In this document: positions 22,903 through 34,184 of the stretch, in pieces
Layout: each line of letters opens with the position of its first letter
Numbering within the stretch: the first letter of the stretch is position 1
Assembly (NCBI RefSeq): GCF_900111685.1
Contig: NZ_FOHX01000001.1
Span: 186,001 to 250,000, forward strand
Length of the DNA stretch: 64,000 nt
Origin: Nonomuraea wenchangensis
GTDB lineage: Bacteria > Actinomycetota > Actinomycetes > Streptosporangiales > Streptosporangiaceae
Reading direction: 5' to 3'
The notes under the pieces: model-generated
What the model saw: only the letters and a program-made list of their open reading frames with translations
Told to the model about the DNA's origin: nothing
Databases searched by the model: none
Translations under genes and position numbers: made by a program

Positions 22903-25343
22903 GGCTCCACCCGTACCGTCCCCGCCGTGCCGTCCACCGTGATCACCTGCCCGGTCCTGATCTCGGAGGTGGCGTCGCGGACGCAGATGACGGCGGGGAT
23001 GCCGTACTCGCGGGCGACGGTGGGGCCGTGGGCCACCGGCGAGCCGGTCTCGGTCACCAGCCCGGCCGCGGTCATGAACAGCGGCGTCCAGCCCGGGTCC
23101 GTGGTCGGCGCCACCAGGATCTCGCCCGGTTCGAGATGCGCGCCCATCGGGTCGCGGATCACCCGCGCCGGGCCGGTCGCCTGCCCGGCGGCCCCCGACA
23201 TGCCGGTCAGCACGCCGTCCCGCGCCGGCGGCGCGGGGGCGAGCGCCTCCACGTCGGTCCCGTCGGACAGCAACGCTCCGGGAACGGTGCGGCGCCTCGC
23301 CTCCCGCTCGTGCTCGGCGCGCCGCGCCGCGACCGTCCCCCGGACGTCGCGCTCGCCGTCCACGGCCGCGCGGGCCTCCGGGAGTGTCAGGAACATGATG
23401 TCGCCGGCCTGCTCCAGCCGGCCCTCCCTGACCAGGTCGTCGCCGACGAGGAGGAGCTGGCGCCGGGCCGCCTGGAGCGCCGGCAGCCAGGCGAACTTGC
23501 CGATCTCCCGCAGCCCGGTGAGCTGGCGCGAGCGGCGCAGGAGGAACACCGCCAGCCGTCCGCGCACCGGCCGCCTGGCCCGCGCCCGCCGCGCCAGCGT
23601 CCCGATCATCCGCTCGGCCCTGGCCGCCGCCGCCTCGAACCGCACGTCGGGCGCCTGCCCGGGATCCTCCACGCGCAGGTAGTTGGCGATCGTGGCGAAC
23701 AGCGGCGCCGGGTCCTCCTCCCAGCGGGGGACGCCGACGTCGATCTCGCCCGCCGCGCGCATGCCGTACTTCGCCAGGAAGCCCGCCAGGCCGATGTCCG
23801 GGAGCTCGTTCGCGACGTACGCGGCGGCCAGCGCCTCCGGCGGCGTGTCCAGGAACAGGTCGCGGTGCTCGCGCGCCCGTACGGCGAGGCCCCAGAGCGC
23901 GAGGTCCATCTCCGTGGTCACGTTGTGCGGCATGCCGCCGAGCACGGTGTCGAGCTCCTCGCGGGTGGCGACGCCGCCGAGCAGCCCGGCCGGGAGCGCT
24001 CCGGCGAGCATCCCGGCCACCAGGGGGCCGACGATGCCGTGCAGGTCCGGGCTCATGATCGACCGGTGCGAGTCCTCGATCACCCAGCGCAGCCGCTCGG
24101 CGGCGGTCGCCGACGGGCCGGGCGGCGTGATCAGCCGCCTGACCTCGGCGAGTCCCCGGTCGGCGCGGGCGCGGGCCCGGACCGGGTCGGCCAGGCTCGA
24201 CACCACTCCGGCGAGCGTGCGCGGCAACAGCCGCGCCGTGCCCTTGAGCACGCTGCCGAGGCGGAACGGCAGGCCGGGCCGGGGCGCGAACCGCGGATCG
24301 TCCATCATGCTCAGCACGGCCGTCTGCACCCGCGGCCCGTAGACCTCCAGGGCGGGCCCGAGCCGCCGGCGCATGGCCTTGTTCCGCAGGTAGTCCGTCA
24401 TGTCGTAGAAGATCCGGCCGCCGATGGGCACCAGCCGGGGCAGCGGGTCACGCCGGTCGACCTTGGCCCCCATGACCTCGAACCACAGGCTCGCGCCCGT
24501 CTTCAGCAACGAGACGCCCATCGGCGTGCACGGGCGCAGCATGCCCTGCATGTGGCCGAACTCCAGGTAGAGCCGCATGTCACCGGTGTCGGGCGGCAGC
24601 GGGAAGAGCGTGGTGACCGGGCGCGACTGCAGCAGCCACAACGTGTCGTCGGCGTCGATGGCCCACTCGACGTCCTGCGGCGAGCCGAAGTGCTCCTGGA
24701 GCCGCAGCCCGGCCGCGCGCAGCCGTTCGAGCTGGTCCGCGCGCAGGCAGCCGCCGGGGTTCGCCGCGGCCGGCGCCCCCTCGCGCAGCACGTAGTGGTC
24801 CGGCACGACGCTGCCGTCGACGATGGCGGTGCCCAGTCCGGGGGCGGCGTCGAGGACCATCTCCGCACGGCAGCCGGTGATCGGGTTGGCGGTGAAGAGC
24901 ACGCCCGCCGCGACCGGATCGACCATGCGCTGCACCACCACGGCCATGGCCGCGTCGTCGATCCCGGCGGCGGCCCGGTTGGTGGCGCGGTAGGCGACGG
25001 CCCGCTCGGTGAACAGGGAGTCCCAGCAGCGGCGTACCGCGCCGACGAGCTCGCCGGCGCCCTCGACGTCGAGGTAGGTGTCCTGCTGGCCGGCGAAGCT
25101 GGCCTCCGGCAGGTCCTCGGCGGTGGCGCTGGAACGGACCGCCACCCGCCCGCCGCCCAGCCGCTCGTATGCCTCGACGAGCTCCCGCTCCGGGAGCTCC
25201 CCCGACCGGTAGGACTCGACGGTCAGGCAGAAGCCGTCGGGGACGCGCTCACCCGCCCTGATCATCTCTCCTAAACCGGCGCCCTTGCCTCCCACGACGT
25301 CGATCATCGAAGCGTCGACGTCGGACAGCCAGATCAGTTGCAT
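22896..25343 (-). CDS. PEP-synthase-family phosphotransferase, rifampin phosphotransferase-like
   Basis: An 815-residue protein with the order of rifampin phosphotransferase: ATP-grasp domain (about 1-245; GGKGAGLGEMI, AVRSSATAEDLPEASFAGQQ, WLLQSRPVT), a long central helical domain (about 250-700) and a C-terminal swivelling His domain with H772 in GSPVAHGPTVAREYGIPAV. It lacks the C-terminal PEP-binding TIM barrel of true PEP synthase or PPDK. Rph enzymes use ATP to phosphorylate the rifamycin ansa chain. Whether rifampin is the substrate is unknown, and no rifamycin-associated element was recognised upstream. Confidence 0.75.
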   Translation of the reverse strand: MQLIWLSDVDASMIDVVGGKGAGLGEMIRAGERVPDGFCLTVESYRSGELPERELVEAYERLGGGRVAVRSSATAEDLPEASFAGQQDTYLDVEGAGELVGAVRRCWDSLFTERAVAYRATNRAAAGIDDAAMAVVVQRMVDPVAAGVLFTANPITGCRAEMVLDAAPGLGTAIVDGSVVPDHYVLREGAPAAANPGGCLRADQLERLRAAGLRLQEHFGSPQDVEWAIDADDTLWLLQSRPVTTLFPLPPDTGDMRLYLEFGHMQGMLRPCTPMGVSLLKTGASLWFEVMGAKVDRRDPLPRLVPIGGRIFYDMTDYLRNKAMRRRLGPALEVYGPRVQTAVLSMMDDPRFAPRPGLPFRLGSVLKGTARLLPRTLAGVVSSLADPVRARARADRGLAEVRRLITPPGPSATAAERLRWVIEDSHRSIMSPDLHGIVGPLVAGMLAGALPAGLLGGVATREELDTVLGGMPHNVTTEMDLALWGLAVRAREHRDLFLDTPPEALAAAYVANELPDIGLAGFLAKYGMRAAGEIDVGVPRWEEDPAPLFATIANYLRVEDPGQAPDVRFEAAAARAERMIGTLARRARARRPVRGRLAVFLLRRSRQLTGLREIGKFAWLPALQAARRQLLLVGDDLVREGRLEQAGDIMFLTLPEARAAVDGERDVRGTVAARRAEHEREARRRTVPGALLSDGTDVEALAPAPPARDGVLTGMSGAAGQATGPARVIRDPMGAHLEPGEILVAPTTDPGWTPLFMTAAGLVTETGSPVAHGPTVAREYGIPAVICVRDATSEIRTGQVITVDGTAGTVRVEPY

Positions 25344-25367
25344 CGCGCGTGCTCCTCGAAGCCGACA

Positions 25368-26525
25368 TCACCACGACCGTGCCGACCGGGCCTCACCGCA
25401 CCCGCCTCCGACGCTAACACCATGGAGCGCCGCGCGAGAGAGCCGGACGGTCACGGCAAGGCCGCCGTCCTCGCGTGGCACGGTGGCGACCGTGCCGCCG
25501 TGGGCCCGTACGATCGCCCGGACGATCGACAGCCCCAGCCCGGCGCCCGAGGCCGAACCGACGCGGTCGCGTTCGAGCCGGCTGAAAGGCTCGAACAGCA
25601 GGGCGACCTGCCCGGCCGGCACCACGGGCCCGGTGTTCTCGACGGTGATGGCGACCTGGTCGGCGGACGTGGCGGTGCGGACCTCGATCAGGCCGCGCTC
25701 GTCGTTGTACTTGGCCGCGTTGTCCAGCAGGTTGGCGACCATCCGCTCCAGCAGGACGGGGTCGCCGACCGTGGGGGCCGGCGGCAGATCGGGCCGGTCG
25801 GCGAGGTCGCGCAGGTCCACCGGCTCCCGGACGGTCACCTCCCGCTCGCTCTGGGCCAGCAGGAGCAGCCCTTCGATCAGGCGCTCCTGCCGGCCGTTCG
25901 CGGCGAGCAGTTCGTCCCTGACGGGGCGCAGCGGCCGTGGGAGTGCGTCGTCGGCGAGGGAGACCTGCAGCAGCGCCCGGTTGATCGCGAGGGGCGTCCT
26001 GAGCTCGTGGGAGACGTTGGCGACGAACCGGCGCTGGCCGTCGAAGGCGCGGTCCAGCCGTTCCAGCATCGAGTCGAAGGTGTCGGCGAGTTCCCTGACC
26101 TCGTCGTGCGGGCCGCCCAGCGAGATGCGGCGGTGCAGCGTCTCCTCCGACAGTTTCCTGGCCGTCTCGGTGACGGTCTGCAGCGGCCTCAGCGCCCTGC
26201 GGGCGATGAGCCATCCGGTCGCCACCCCGGCCAGCCCCACGATGGCGGTCGCCAGCAGGGACCAGCGCAGCAGCCAGCTCATCACCAGCTCCCGGTAGCG
26301 GCCGATCTGGTCGTTCACGGACGAGGCCAGGAGCGCGCGGCTCCCGCCCGGCGGCGGGCCCGGCTGCGGGACGACCTCCCCGACCTGGTGGATCATCGCC
26401 CCCTCGGCGAGGACCTGCTGGTTGACGATCTGGTCGACCACCACGTAGTTGATCGCCACCAGGATGCCGGCGGCGAGGAAGAACACGCTTCCGTAGGTGA
26501 GGGCCAGCCGCCGGCGGATCGGCAC
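25368..26525 (-). CDS. sensor histidine kinase
   Basis: A 385-residue membrane kinase. Membrane helix 1 is about 10-32, a short extracytoplasmic loop of about 60 residues, helix 2 around 90-115, then HAMP (LRPLQTVTETARKL), HisKA with FVANVSHELRTPLAINRALL, and HATPase_c with ANLLDNAAKYNDE and the G box SGAGLGLSIV. Start is the GTG at 26525, 11 bp after the response-regulator stop. It is the last gene of the lipoprotein-adaptor-ABC-response regulator operon and probably senses cell-envelope stress or a compound exported by that transporter. Confidence 0.85.
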   Translation of the reverse strand: MPIRRRLALTYGSVFFLAAGILVAINYVVVDQIVNQQVLAEGAMIHQVGEVVPQPGPPPGGSRALLASSVNDQIGRYRELVMSWLLRWSLLATAIVGLAGVATGWLIARRALRPLQTVTETARKLSEETLHRRISLGGPHDEVRELADTFDSMLERLDRAFDGQRRFVANVSHELRTPLAINRALLQVSLADDALPRPLRPVRDELLAANGRQERLIEGLLLLAQSEREVTVREPVDLRDLADRPDLPPAPTVGDPVLLERMVANLLDNAAKYNDERGLIEVRTATSADQVAITVENTGPVVPAGQVALLFEPFSRLERDRVGSASGAGLGLSIVRAIVRAHGGTVATVPREDGGLAVTVRLSRAALHGVSVGGGCGEARSARSW

Positions 26526-26536
26526 CCGCCCCGCGG

Positions 26537-27199
26537 TCAGAGCCGGTAACCCGCGCCGGGCACGGTCTCGATCACGGGCGGATGGCCGAGCTTCTTCCGC
26601 AGGGTCATCACGGTCATCCGCACGGAGTTCGTGAAGTAGTTGACGTTCTCGTCCCATGCCTTCTCCAGCAGGACCTCGGCGCTCACGACGGTGCCCTCGG
26701 CCCGCATGAGGACCTCCAGCACGGCGAACTCCTTCGGGCTGAGCGCGACGTACCGGGAGTCGCGGAACACCTGGCGGCGGCCCGCGTCCAGGGTGACCCC
26801 GGCCCGCTCCAGGACGGGCGGCACGGCCTGCGGGGTGCGGCGGGCGAGCGCGCGCAGGCGGGCCACGAGCTCCGGGAAGTCGAACGGTTTCGTCAGGTAG
26901 TCGTCGGCGCCCAGGCCCAGCCCTTCGACCTTGGAGCGCAGGTCGCTCGCCGCCGTCAGCATGATGATCCGGGCCGGGACCCGCCCGGCGGCGAGCGCGC
27001 GGCACACGTCGTCGCCGTGCACGGCCGGCAGGTCCCGGTCCAGGACGATCACGTCGTAGTCGTGCGTCATGGCCCGCTCGACGGCGGCGGAGCCGTCATG
27101 GACGACGTCCACCGCCATCGCCTCCTTCCGCAGCCCGCTCGCCACGACCTCGGCGAGGACGCGCTCGTCCTCTGCGATGAGCACCCGCATACCGGACAT
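26537..27199 (-). CDS. OmpR-family response regulator
   Basis: A 220-residue regulator. Receiver domain 1-120 with the acidic pair EDE near the N-terminus, phospho-acceptor Asp in VIVLDRDLP, Thr in MLTAAS and Lys in DYLTKPFDF; winged helix 125-220 with SPKEFAVLEVLM and RMTVMTLRKKLG. I chose the ATG at 27199 (MSGMRVL), three bases after GGGAG; an ATG at 27190 is possible. Partner of the adjacent kinase. The four 11-bp repeats upstream of the first operon gene are its likely binding sites, implying autoregulation. Confidence 0.9.
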   Translation of the reverse strand: MSGMRVLIAEDERVLAEVVASGLRKEAMAVDVVHDGSAAVERAMTHDYDVIVLDRDLPAVHGDDVCRALAAGRVPARIIMLTAASDLRSKVEGLGLGADDYLTKPFDFPELVARLRALARRTPQAVPPVLERAGVTLDAGRRQVFRDSRYVALSPKEFAVLEVLMRAEGTVVSAEVLLEKAWDENVNYFTNSVRMTVMTLRKKLGHPPVIETVPGAGYRL

Positions 27200-27225
27200 G
27201 ATCTCCCTCGCCGCGTAAGAGGCTG

Positions 27226-28395
27226 CTAAGCGGTCGCGAGGGCCAGCGTGGGCGGAAGCCTGGCCGCCCGCATCGCGGGGAAGATCCCCGCCACGGCCCC
27301 CACGAGGAGCGTCGCCGCCAGGCCGCCGCCCAAGGCCCACAAGGGGATCACGGCGTGGAGGTCCCGCCAGACCGCGAAGCCGAGCGTGACCGCCGCACCG
27401 CAGCCGGCGCCGGCCGCGCCGCCCAGGCAGGACAGCAGCAGCGACTCGGTCAGGAACTGCGTGCGCACCTGGCCCCGGGTGGCTCCCAGCGCCCGCCTGA
27501 GTCCGATCTCCCGCCGCCGTTCGAGCACCGAGATGACCATGGTGTTGGCCACTCCGACGCCGCCGACCAGCAGCGCGACCGCCCCGACGCCGAGCAGGAC
27601 GCCGGTGAAGGCGTCCGTGGCCGCGGCCCGCGCGGCCAGGGCGTCCGAGGGGCGGCTGACCTTGACCTCCTCCGGATGCTCCGGGCTCACCGTCCTGGCC
27701 AGCACGTCCCGGACGCCGACGACGTGCTCGTCCGCGGCCCGCGTGTAGATGGTGGTCGGGTGGCCGTCGAACGCCAGGTAACGCTCCGCCGCGGGGAAGC
27801 CGATCAGCACCGACCGGTCGATCTCCGGCGCCAGCGTGGAGTTGTCCAGGACGCCGACGACCGTCCACCACTGCCCGCCGATCCACACCTGGTCCCCGGG
27901 CCCCGCGCCGAGCCGCCCGGCGGCCAGCCCCCCGAGGACGACGGCCCGCTGCCGCTCGGTCGCCGCGTTCAGCCACAGCCCCCGCCGCAGCGGGGTCTTG
28001 AGCGTCCCGAGCAGGTCCGCCGTGGCGGCCTGGACCAGGAGCCCGGCGGTCCTGGCCTGGGGGATGTGGCCGGTGCGGTAGGCGGGCACGCCGGTCAGCC
28101 CGGTGGACGCCACCGACTCCACCGCTTCGACGGCCCTGACCATCCTGGTGGCGGTCTTCGGCAACCGGGCGGCCCCGCCGAACACGGTGTCGCCGGGCGC
28201 GACCCGCAGCAGGCCGGTGCCGAGCCGGTCGAGCTGGTCAAGCAGGTCCGCCCTGCTGCTGGCGGAGATGCCGACGACGGCCACCATGGTGGCGATGCCG
28301 ATCGCGACCCCCAGGGCCGACAGCAGCGCGCGGGCGGGGCGCGAGCGCAGCCCTTCCACGCCCACCAGGATGACGTCGGACGCCGCGAGCCTCAT
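27226..28395 (-). CDS. ABC transporter permease (MacB/FtsX type)
   Basis: A 389-residue permease with the MacB layout: N-terminal helix (ALLSALGVAIGIATMVAVV), a large extracytoplasmic MacB_PCD domain (about 50-260), then three C-terminal helices (TGVLLGVGAVALLVGGVGVANTM and others) with the conserved ERRREIGLRRALGATRG. These act in mechanotransmission or efflux of peptides and lipids rather than classical import. Its ATG overlaps the ATPase TGA by 4 bp. Confidence 0.9.
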   Translation of the reverse strand: MRLAASDVILVGVEGLRSRPARALLSALGVAIGIATMVAVVGISASSRADLLDQLDRLGTGLLRVAPGDTVFGGAARLPKTATRMVRAVEAVESVASTGLTGVPAYRTGHIPQARTAGLLVQAATADLLGTLKTPLRRGLWLNAATERQRAVVLGGLAAGRLGAGPGDQVWIGGQWWTVVGVLDNSTLAPEIDRSVLIGFPAAERYLAFDGHPTTIYTRAADEHVVGVRDVLARTVSPEHPEEVKVSRPSDALAARAAATDAFTGVLLGVGAVALLVGGVGVANTMVISVLERRREIGLRRALGATRGQVRTQFLTESLLLSCLGGAAGAGCGAAVTLGFAVWRDLHAVIPLWALGGGLAATLLVGAVAGIFPAMRAARLPPTLALATA

Positions 28396-29042
28396 ACGAT
28401 CCGCCCGTCCCGCAGCCGGATCCGCCGGGGGGCGGCGGCGGCGACCTCGTTGTCATGGGTGATGACGGCGACCGTGGTGCCGTCGCCGTGCAGTCGGCGC
28501 AGGATCGCCAGGACCTCGGCCCCCGCGGCGCTGTCCAGGTTGCCCGTGGGCTCGTCGGCCAGGAGCAGCGCGGGCTCCCCCACGATCGCCCTGGCCACGG
28601 CGACCCGCTGCTTCTCGCCGCCGGACAACTGGCCGGGCCGATGATCCAGGCGATGGCCGAGCCCCACGCGCCGCAGCGCCTCGGCCGCGCGCCGGGTGCG
28701 CTCGCCCCGTCGTACGCCCGCGTAGAGCAGGCCGTCGGCCACGTTGCCGAGCGCGCTCAGGTGCTCCGACAGGTGGAAGGACTGGAAGACGAAGCCGATG
28801 TGGCGGGCGCGCAGCTCGGCCAGGCCCGCGTCGTCGAGGCCCGCGACGTCGTGCCCGGCGATGCGCACGGTCCCCGCCGACGGGCGGTCCAGGGTGCCGA
28901 TGAGGTGCAGCATGGTCGACTTGCCCGAGCCGGACGGGCCGACGATGGCGACCAGCTCGCCCGCCGCCACCCGCAGATCCACGCCGCGCAGCGCGCGGAC
29001 CCCGCCCGGGTACGTCTTCTCCGCGCCGATCAGCTCAATCAC
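28392..29042 (-). CDS. ABC transporter ATP-binding protein (MacB/LolD type)
   Basis: A 216-residue ATPase: Walker A GPSGSGKST, Q-loop GFVFQSFHL, signature LSGGEKQRVAVARA, Walker B LLLADEPTGNLDS and the H-loop VAVITHD. It overlaps both its neighbours (adaptor upstream by 8 bp, permease downstream by 4 bp), marking a tight operon. With the MacB-like permease and a periplasmic-adaptor-like protein it forms an ABC efflux or envelope-maintenance machine. Confidence 0.92.
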   Translation of the reverse strand: MIELIGAEKTYPGGVRALRGVDLRVAAGELVAIVGPSGSGKSTMLHLIGTLDRPSAGTVRIAGHDVAGLDDAGLAELRARHIGFVFQSFHLSEHLSALGNVADGLLYAGVRRGERTRRAAEALRRVGLGHRLDHRPGQLSGGEKQRVAVARAIVGEPALLLADEPTGNLDSAAGAEVLAILRRLHGDGTTVAVITHDNEVAAAAPRRIRLRDGRIV

Positions 29043-30069
29043 CGGGCACCTCGACGTTCGTCCCGGCCCGCAGCCCGGTGCCGGTGATCTCCACCCGCCC
29101 GGCGGCGAACAGGCCCGTCGTCACCTTGACGAGGCGCCGGCCCGCGCCCTCGACGACGCGCACGGCGTAGCCTCCTTCGCGTACCGCGAGCAGCGCCTCG
29201 ACCGGGACCGACAGCACGCCGGGCCGCGTCTCGCCGCGGATCGCCACGGCGACCGGCGCCTGGTCGTAGCCGCCGAGCTCGCCGTCCAGGGTCACCTCGA
29301 CGTCGAGGGTCGGCCCGCCGCCCTGCTCCTTCGGCAGGCGGGCGACGCTGCCGATCGAGGTGATCCGGCCGGTGACGCGCTCGCCCGACGGGCTCTCCAG
29401 GCCGACCTGCGCCCGCGGCGTCACCAGCCGCCGGTTGGTGACCGGCAGGTCGATGTGCACGATCAGCGTCGTGTCGGTCACGGTGACGGCCGACGCGCCG
29501 GCCCGCGCGCCCTTGACCCCGGTCACCTCGGCGACGCGGACGGGGCCGGGCGCCACGATCACCTGCTCGCCGTCCACCCGGCCGGTCCTGGGCAGGCCGC
29601 TCGCGCGCTGCCAGGCTTCGACCGCCTTCTCCGTCTCGGCGGTGAAGACGTCGTCGATCGTGCCGGGGTCCTGGCCGAGGGCCTTGAGGTTACGTTCGAG
29701 CTGCTTGACGTCCTTGCCCCGGGACCCACGGGACAGCCGCCGGTAGACGGGCGTCTCGCCGTACATGAGCAGCACGGGCCTGCCGGCGACCTCGTAGAGC
29801 CATTCGCCCCTGCGGACGACGCCGCCCTCGGGCCGGGTGTCGCTGATCACGCCGCGGGCCTCGTTGGGCAGGGCGCGGCGGGCGGCGTAGCCCAGGGTGC
29901 CGGGCACGGTGAGCTCGTCCACGAGGTCGGACCGGGTGACGGGGGCCGTCCTCGTGGGCGCAGCGGTCTCGGGCGGCTCGCCGTCGCGGGCGGCGCCGGC
30001 GGCCACGACGGCGGCCACGACGGCGCCGCCCGCCACCACGGCGACCGGCAGGCGGGCGCGGCTTCTCAC
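29035..30069 (-). CDS. membrane-anchored adaptor with peptidoglycan-binding domain
   Basis: A 344-residue protein: N-terminal signal anchor (LPVAVVAGGAVVAAVVAAGAA), PG_binding_1 domain around 110-165 (GKDVKQLERNLKALG, TAETEKAVEAWQ), then an MFP-like part (VTVTDTTLIVHIDLPV, GESVPVEALLAV-like strands). This combination accompanies MacB-type transporters in actinobacteria, linking the permease to the cell wall. The GTG at 30069 overlaps the lipoprotein stop (GTGA), so I prefer it to longer starts. Acts outside the membrane. Confidence 0.8.
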   Translation of the reverse strand: MRSRARLPVAVVAGGAVVAAVVAAGAARDGEPPETAAPTRTAPVTRSDLVDELTVPGTLGYAARRALPNEARGVISDTRPEGGVVRRGEWLYEVAGRPVLLMYGETPVYRRLSRGSRGKDVKQLERNLKALGQDPGTIDDVFTAETEKAVEAWQRASGLPRTGRVDGEQVIVAPGPVRVAEVTGVKGARAGASAVTVTDTTLIVHIDLPVTNRRLVTPRAQVGLESPSGERVTGRITSIGSVARLPKEQGGGPTLDVEVTLDGELGGYDQAPVAVAIRGETRPGVLSVPVEALLAVREGGYAVRVVEGAGRRLVKVTTGLFAAGRVEITGTGLRAGTNVEVPGD

Positions 30070-30542
30070 TGCTCGCCGCCCTGCGGCAGCAGCGGCCGGC
30101 ACGCCTTGTCGGCGTTCTTCATCACCGGCGAGTCGGGGGTGACCCCCTTCTGCCCGGACAGGCCAAGCTGGGCCTGTCCGCCCTCGAATTTCGGGTCCGG
30201 CATGTCGACGCCGTGCTCGCGCATGCATTTCGCGTACGCGATGAATTTCGCCTGATCGGCCGCGGGGACTTCGCCCGCGGCCTTTCCTGTCGTGACGGGC
30301 GCGTACTTCTTGCACGCCTCCTGGGCCTTTTCCAGCGCCGCTTTGCCGCCCGAGGGGATTTTCAGGTGGATGCGCCCCTCGACGCCGGGGTCGTCCATCT
30401 CGACGCCGTGCTCACGCATGCATTGCGCGTACTTCACCCCGTCGCCCTGCGTCCCCGCCGGGCCCGGCGCGGCCGGTCCGCCGCCGCAGCCGGCCATGCC
30501 CGCCAGCAAAAGGGCGGCGCCGAGCCATTTCAATGTGGTCAT
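30066..30542 (-). CDS. lipoprotein with internally duplicated CMREHGV motif
   Basis: A 158-residue lipoprotein: signal peptide with lipobox LAGMAGC, lipidated Cys at about 19. Two repeats follow: YAQCMREHGVEMDDPGVEG and, about 65 residues later, YAKCMREHGVDMPDPKFEG, each followed by a second Cys (EACKKYAP, KACRPLLP). This suggests a duplicated small domain with one disulfide each. First gene of the six-gene operon; it may be the sensory or substrate-capture part. Function unknown; similar proteins sit next to actinobacterial ABC/two-component loci. Confidence 0.75.
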   Translation of the reverse strand: MTTLKWLGAALLLAGMAGCGGGPAAPGPAGTQGDGVKYAQCMREHGVEMDDPGVEGRIHLKIPSGGKAALEKAQEACKKYAPVTTGKAAGEVPAADQAKFIAYAKCMREHGVDMPDPKFEGGQAQLGLSGQKGVTPDSPVMKNADKACRPLLPQGGEQ

Positions 30543-30564
30543 GCCGGATTTATAGCGAGCCGCC

Positions 30565-30608
30565 GTTAAGCATGCGATAAGCGGATATGTTTATGCGATG
30601 TTTATTTC
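30565..30608. promoter_or_regulatory. four contiguous 11-bp repeats, likely response-regulator sites
   Basis: Plus-strand 11-mers GTTAAGCATGC, GATAAGCGGAT, ATGTTTATGCG and ATGTTTATTTC lie end to end 23-66 bp upstream of the lipoprotein ATG in an unusually AT-rich stretch. Two share TAAGC, two share ATGTTTAT. An 11-bp period is typical of OmpR-family dimer sites, and the operon encodes such a regulator. Confidence 0.6.
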
Positions 30609-30633
30609 GCTGAATGTCCTGGCGATTTCGCGG

Positions 30634-33150
<2,517 letters not shown>

Positions 33151-33296
33151 CTCTCCTGCTCCCCCTCGTAGGCGTCGTACCATTCTCACAGGTCACAGGC
33201 GTTTCACCGGGGTCTTCCGCACGGAGGAAGGCGGGCGCGAGCCGCCTGCCCTCGACCCACGTGATCAGCAAACCGCACGGACCAGGCGGCGCCGTA

Positions 33297-33310
33297 GAGG
33301 CCAAAGGCCC
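33297..33310 (-). promoter_or_regulatory. weak DosR-like box upstream of P-type ATPase
   Basis: On the minus strand GGGCC-TTTG-GCCTC, about 147 bp upstream of the ATPase ATG. It keeps the 5-4-5 layout but deviates at two positions from the boxes at 13396-19026. Nothing else was recognised in 33151-33337. Confidence 0.3.
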
Positions 33311-33337
33311 TTCGCCGCGGCCGTCCGGCCCTTCGGT

Positions 33338-34171
33338 TCAGTCCTGGGGGCGGACCACCGCGACCGGGCAGCGCGCGTAGTGGAGCACCCCTCTGCTGAC
33401 CGATCCGAGGAACAGCGAGCCGAGCGCGCTGCGCCCGTGCGAACCGACCACGATCAGGTCACACGGGACGCCGGTGAGCGCGTCGATGGGGTGGGCGTTC
33501 TGGACGTCCTCGGCGACCTCCACGTCCGGGAACCTCTCCCGCCAGGGCGCGAGCCGCGTGCTGACGAGCCGCTGCCGGGCGGCGCGGACCTCGTCCAGGT
33601 CGTAGGTGATCTCGGGGGCGAAGGCGTGCACGGGCACCTGCCAGGCGTGGACCGGGCGCAGCGTGGCGCCGGACGACCTGGCCCGCTCGAAGGCGTAGCC
33701 GAGGGCCGGCTCGCAGGTGTCGGACTCGTCGACGCCGACCCCGATCACGCCGGTCTCCTCGCGCGGCTCGGCGCGTACCACGACCACGGGGCAGCGCGCC
33801 CGCGCGGCCACCTCCATGGTGACCGAGCCGAGCAGGGCGCCGGCGAAGCCGCCCACGCCGCGGTTGCCGACGACCAGCTCGCTCGCCTCCAGCTCCCGCA
33901 GCACGGCCCCGGGAACGCCCTCCACCACGCGGGAGCTCACCTCCACGCCCGGCTGCCGGGCGTGGGCGACCTCCTCCGCGACTGCCGCCACCCTGCCCGC
34001 CGCCCGCCGCAGGGGATCCTGCTGCCCCGTGAAGACCTCGTACGGCCGCAGGTCCAGCACGTGCACGATCCGCAGCTCCGCGCCGGTCCTGGCCGCGTCG
34101 TCGGCGGCCCACTCGACGGCCGCGAGGCTGGGCGCCGAACCGTCCACGCCTGCGATGATCAGACCGCTCAT
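33338..34171 (-). CDS. tandem-domain universal stress protein
   Basis: A 277-residue protein with two complete UspA domains (about 1-140 and 145-277). Each has the ATP-binding glycine motif: [17 protein letters not shown] and [17 protein letters not shown], and each ends CPVVVVR or CPVAVVR. Acts in the cytosol as a nucleotide-binding stress regulator. Start ATG at 34171 with GGGGAGGG upstream, 13 bp after the preceding Usp gene, so the two are probably cotranscribed. Confidence 0.9.
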   Translation of the reverse strand: MSGLIIAGVDGSAPSLAAVEWAADDAARTGAELRIVHVLDLRPYEVFTGQQDPLRRAAGRVAAVAEEVAHARQPGVEVSSRVVEGVPGAVLRELEASELVVGNRGVGGFAGALLGSVTMEVAARARCPVVVVRAEPREETGVIGVGVDESDTCEPALGYAFERARSSGATLRPVHAWQVPVHAFAPEITYDLDEVRAARQRLVSTRLAPWRERFPDVEVAEDVQNAHPIDALTGVPCDLIVVGSHGRSALGSLFLGSVSRGVLHYARCPVAVVRPQD

Positions 34172-34184
34172 GGTCCCTCCCCGG

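Noticed and set aside
22368..25274. A 968-codon plus-strand open frame over the CPBP gene and the rph-like gene
   Set aside because: Arg/Gly/Pro-rich with no domain; antisense to a gene with intact ATP-grasp and His domains.
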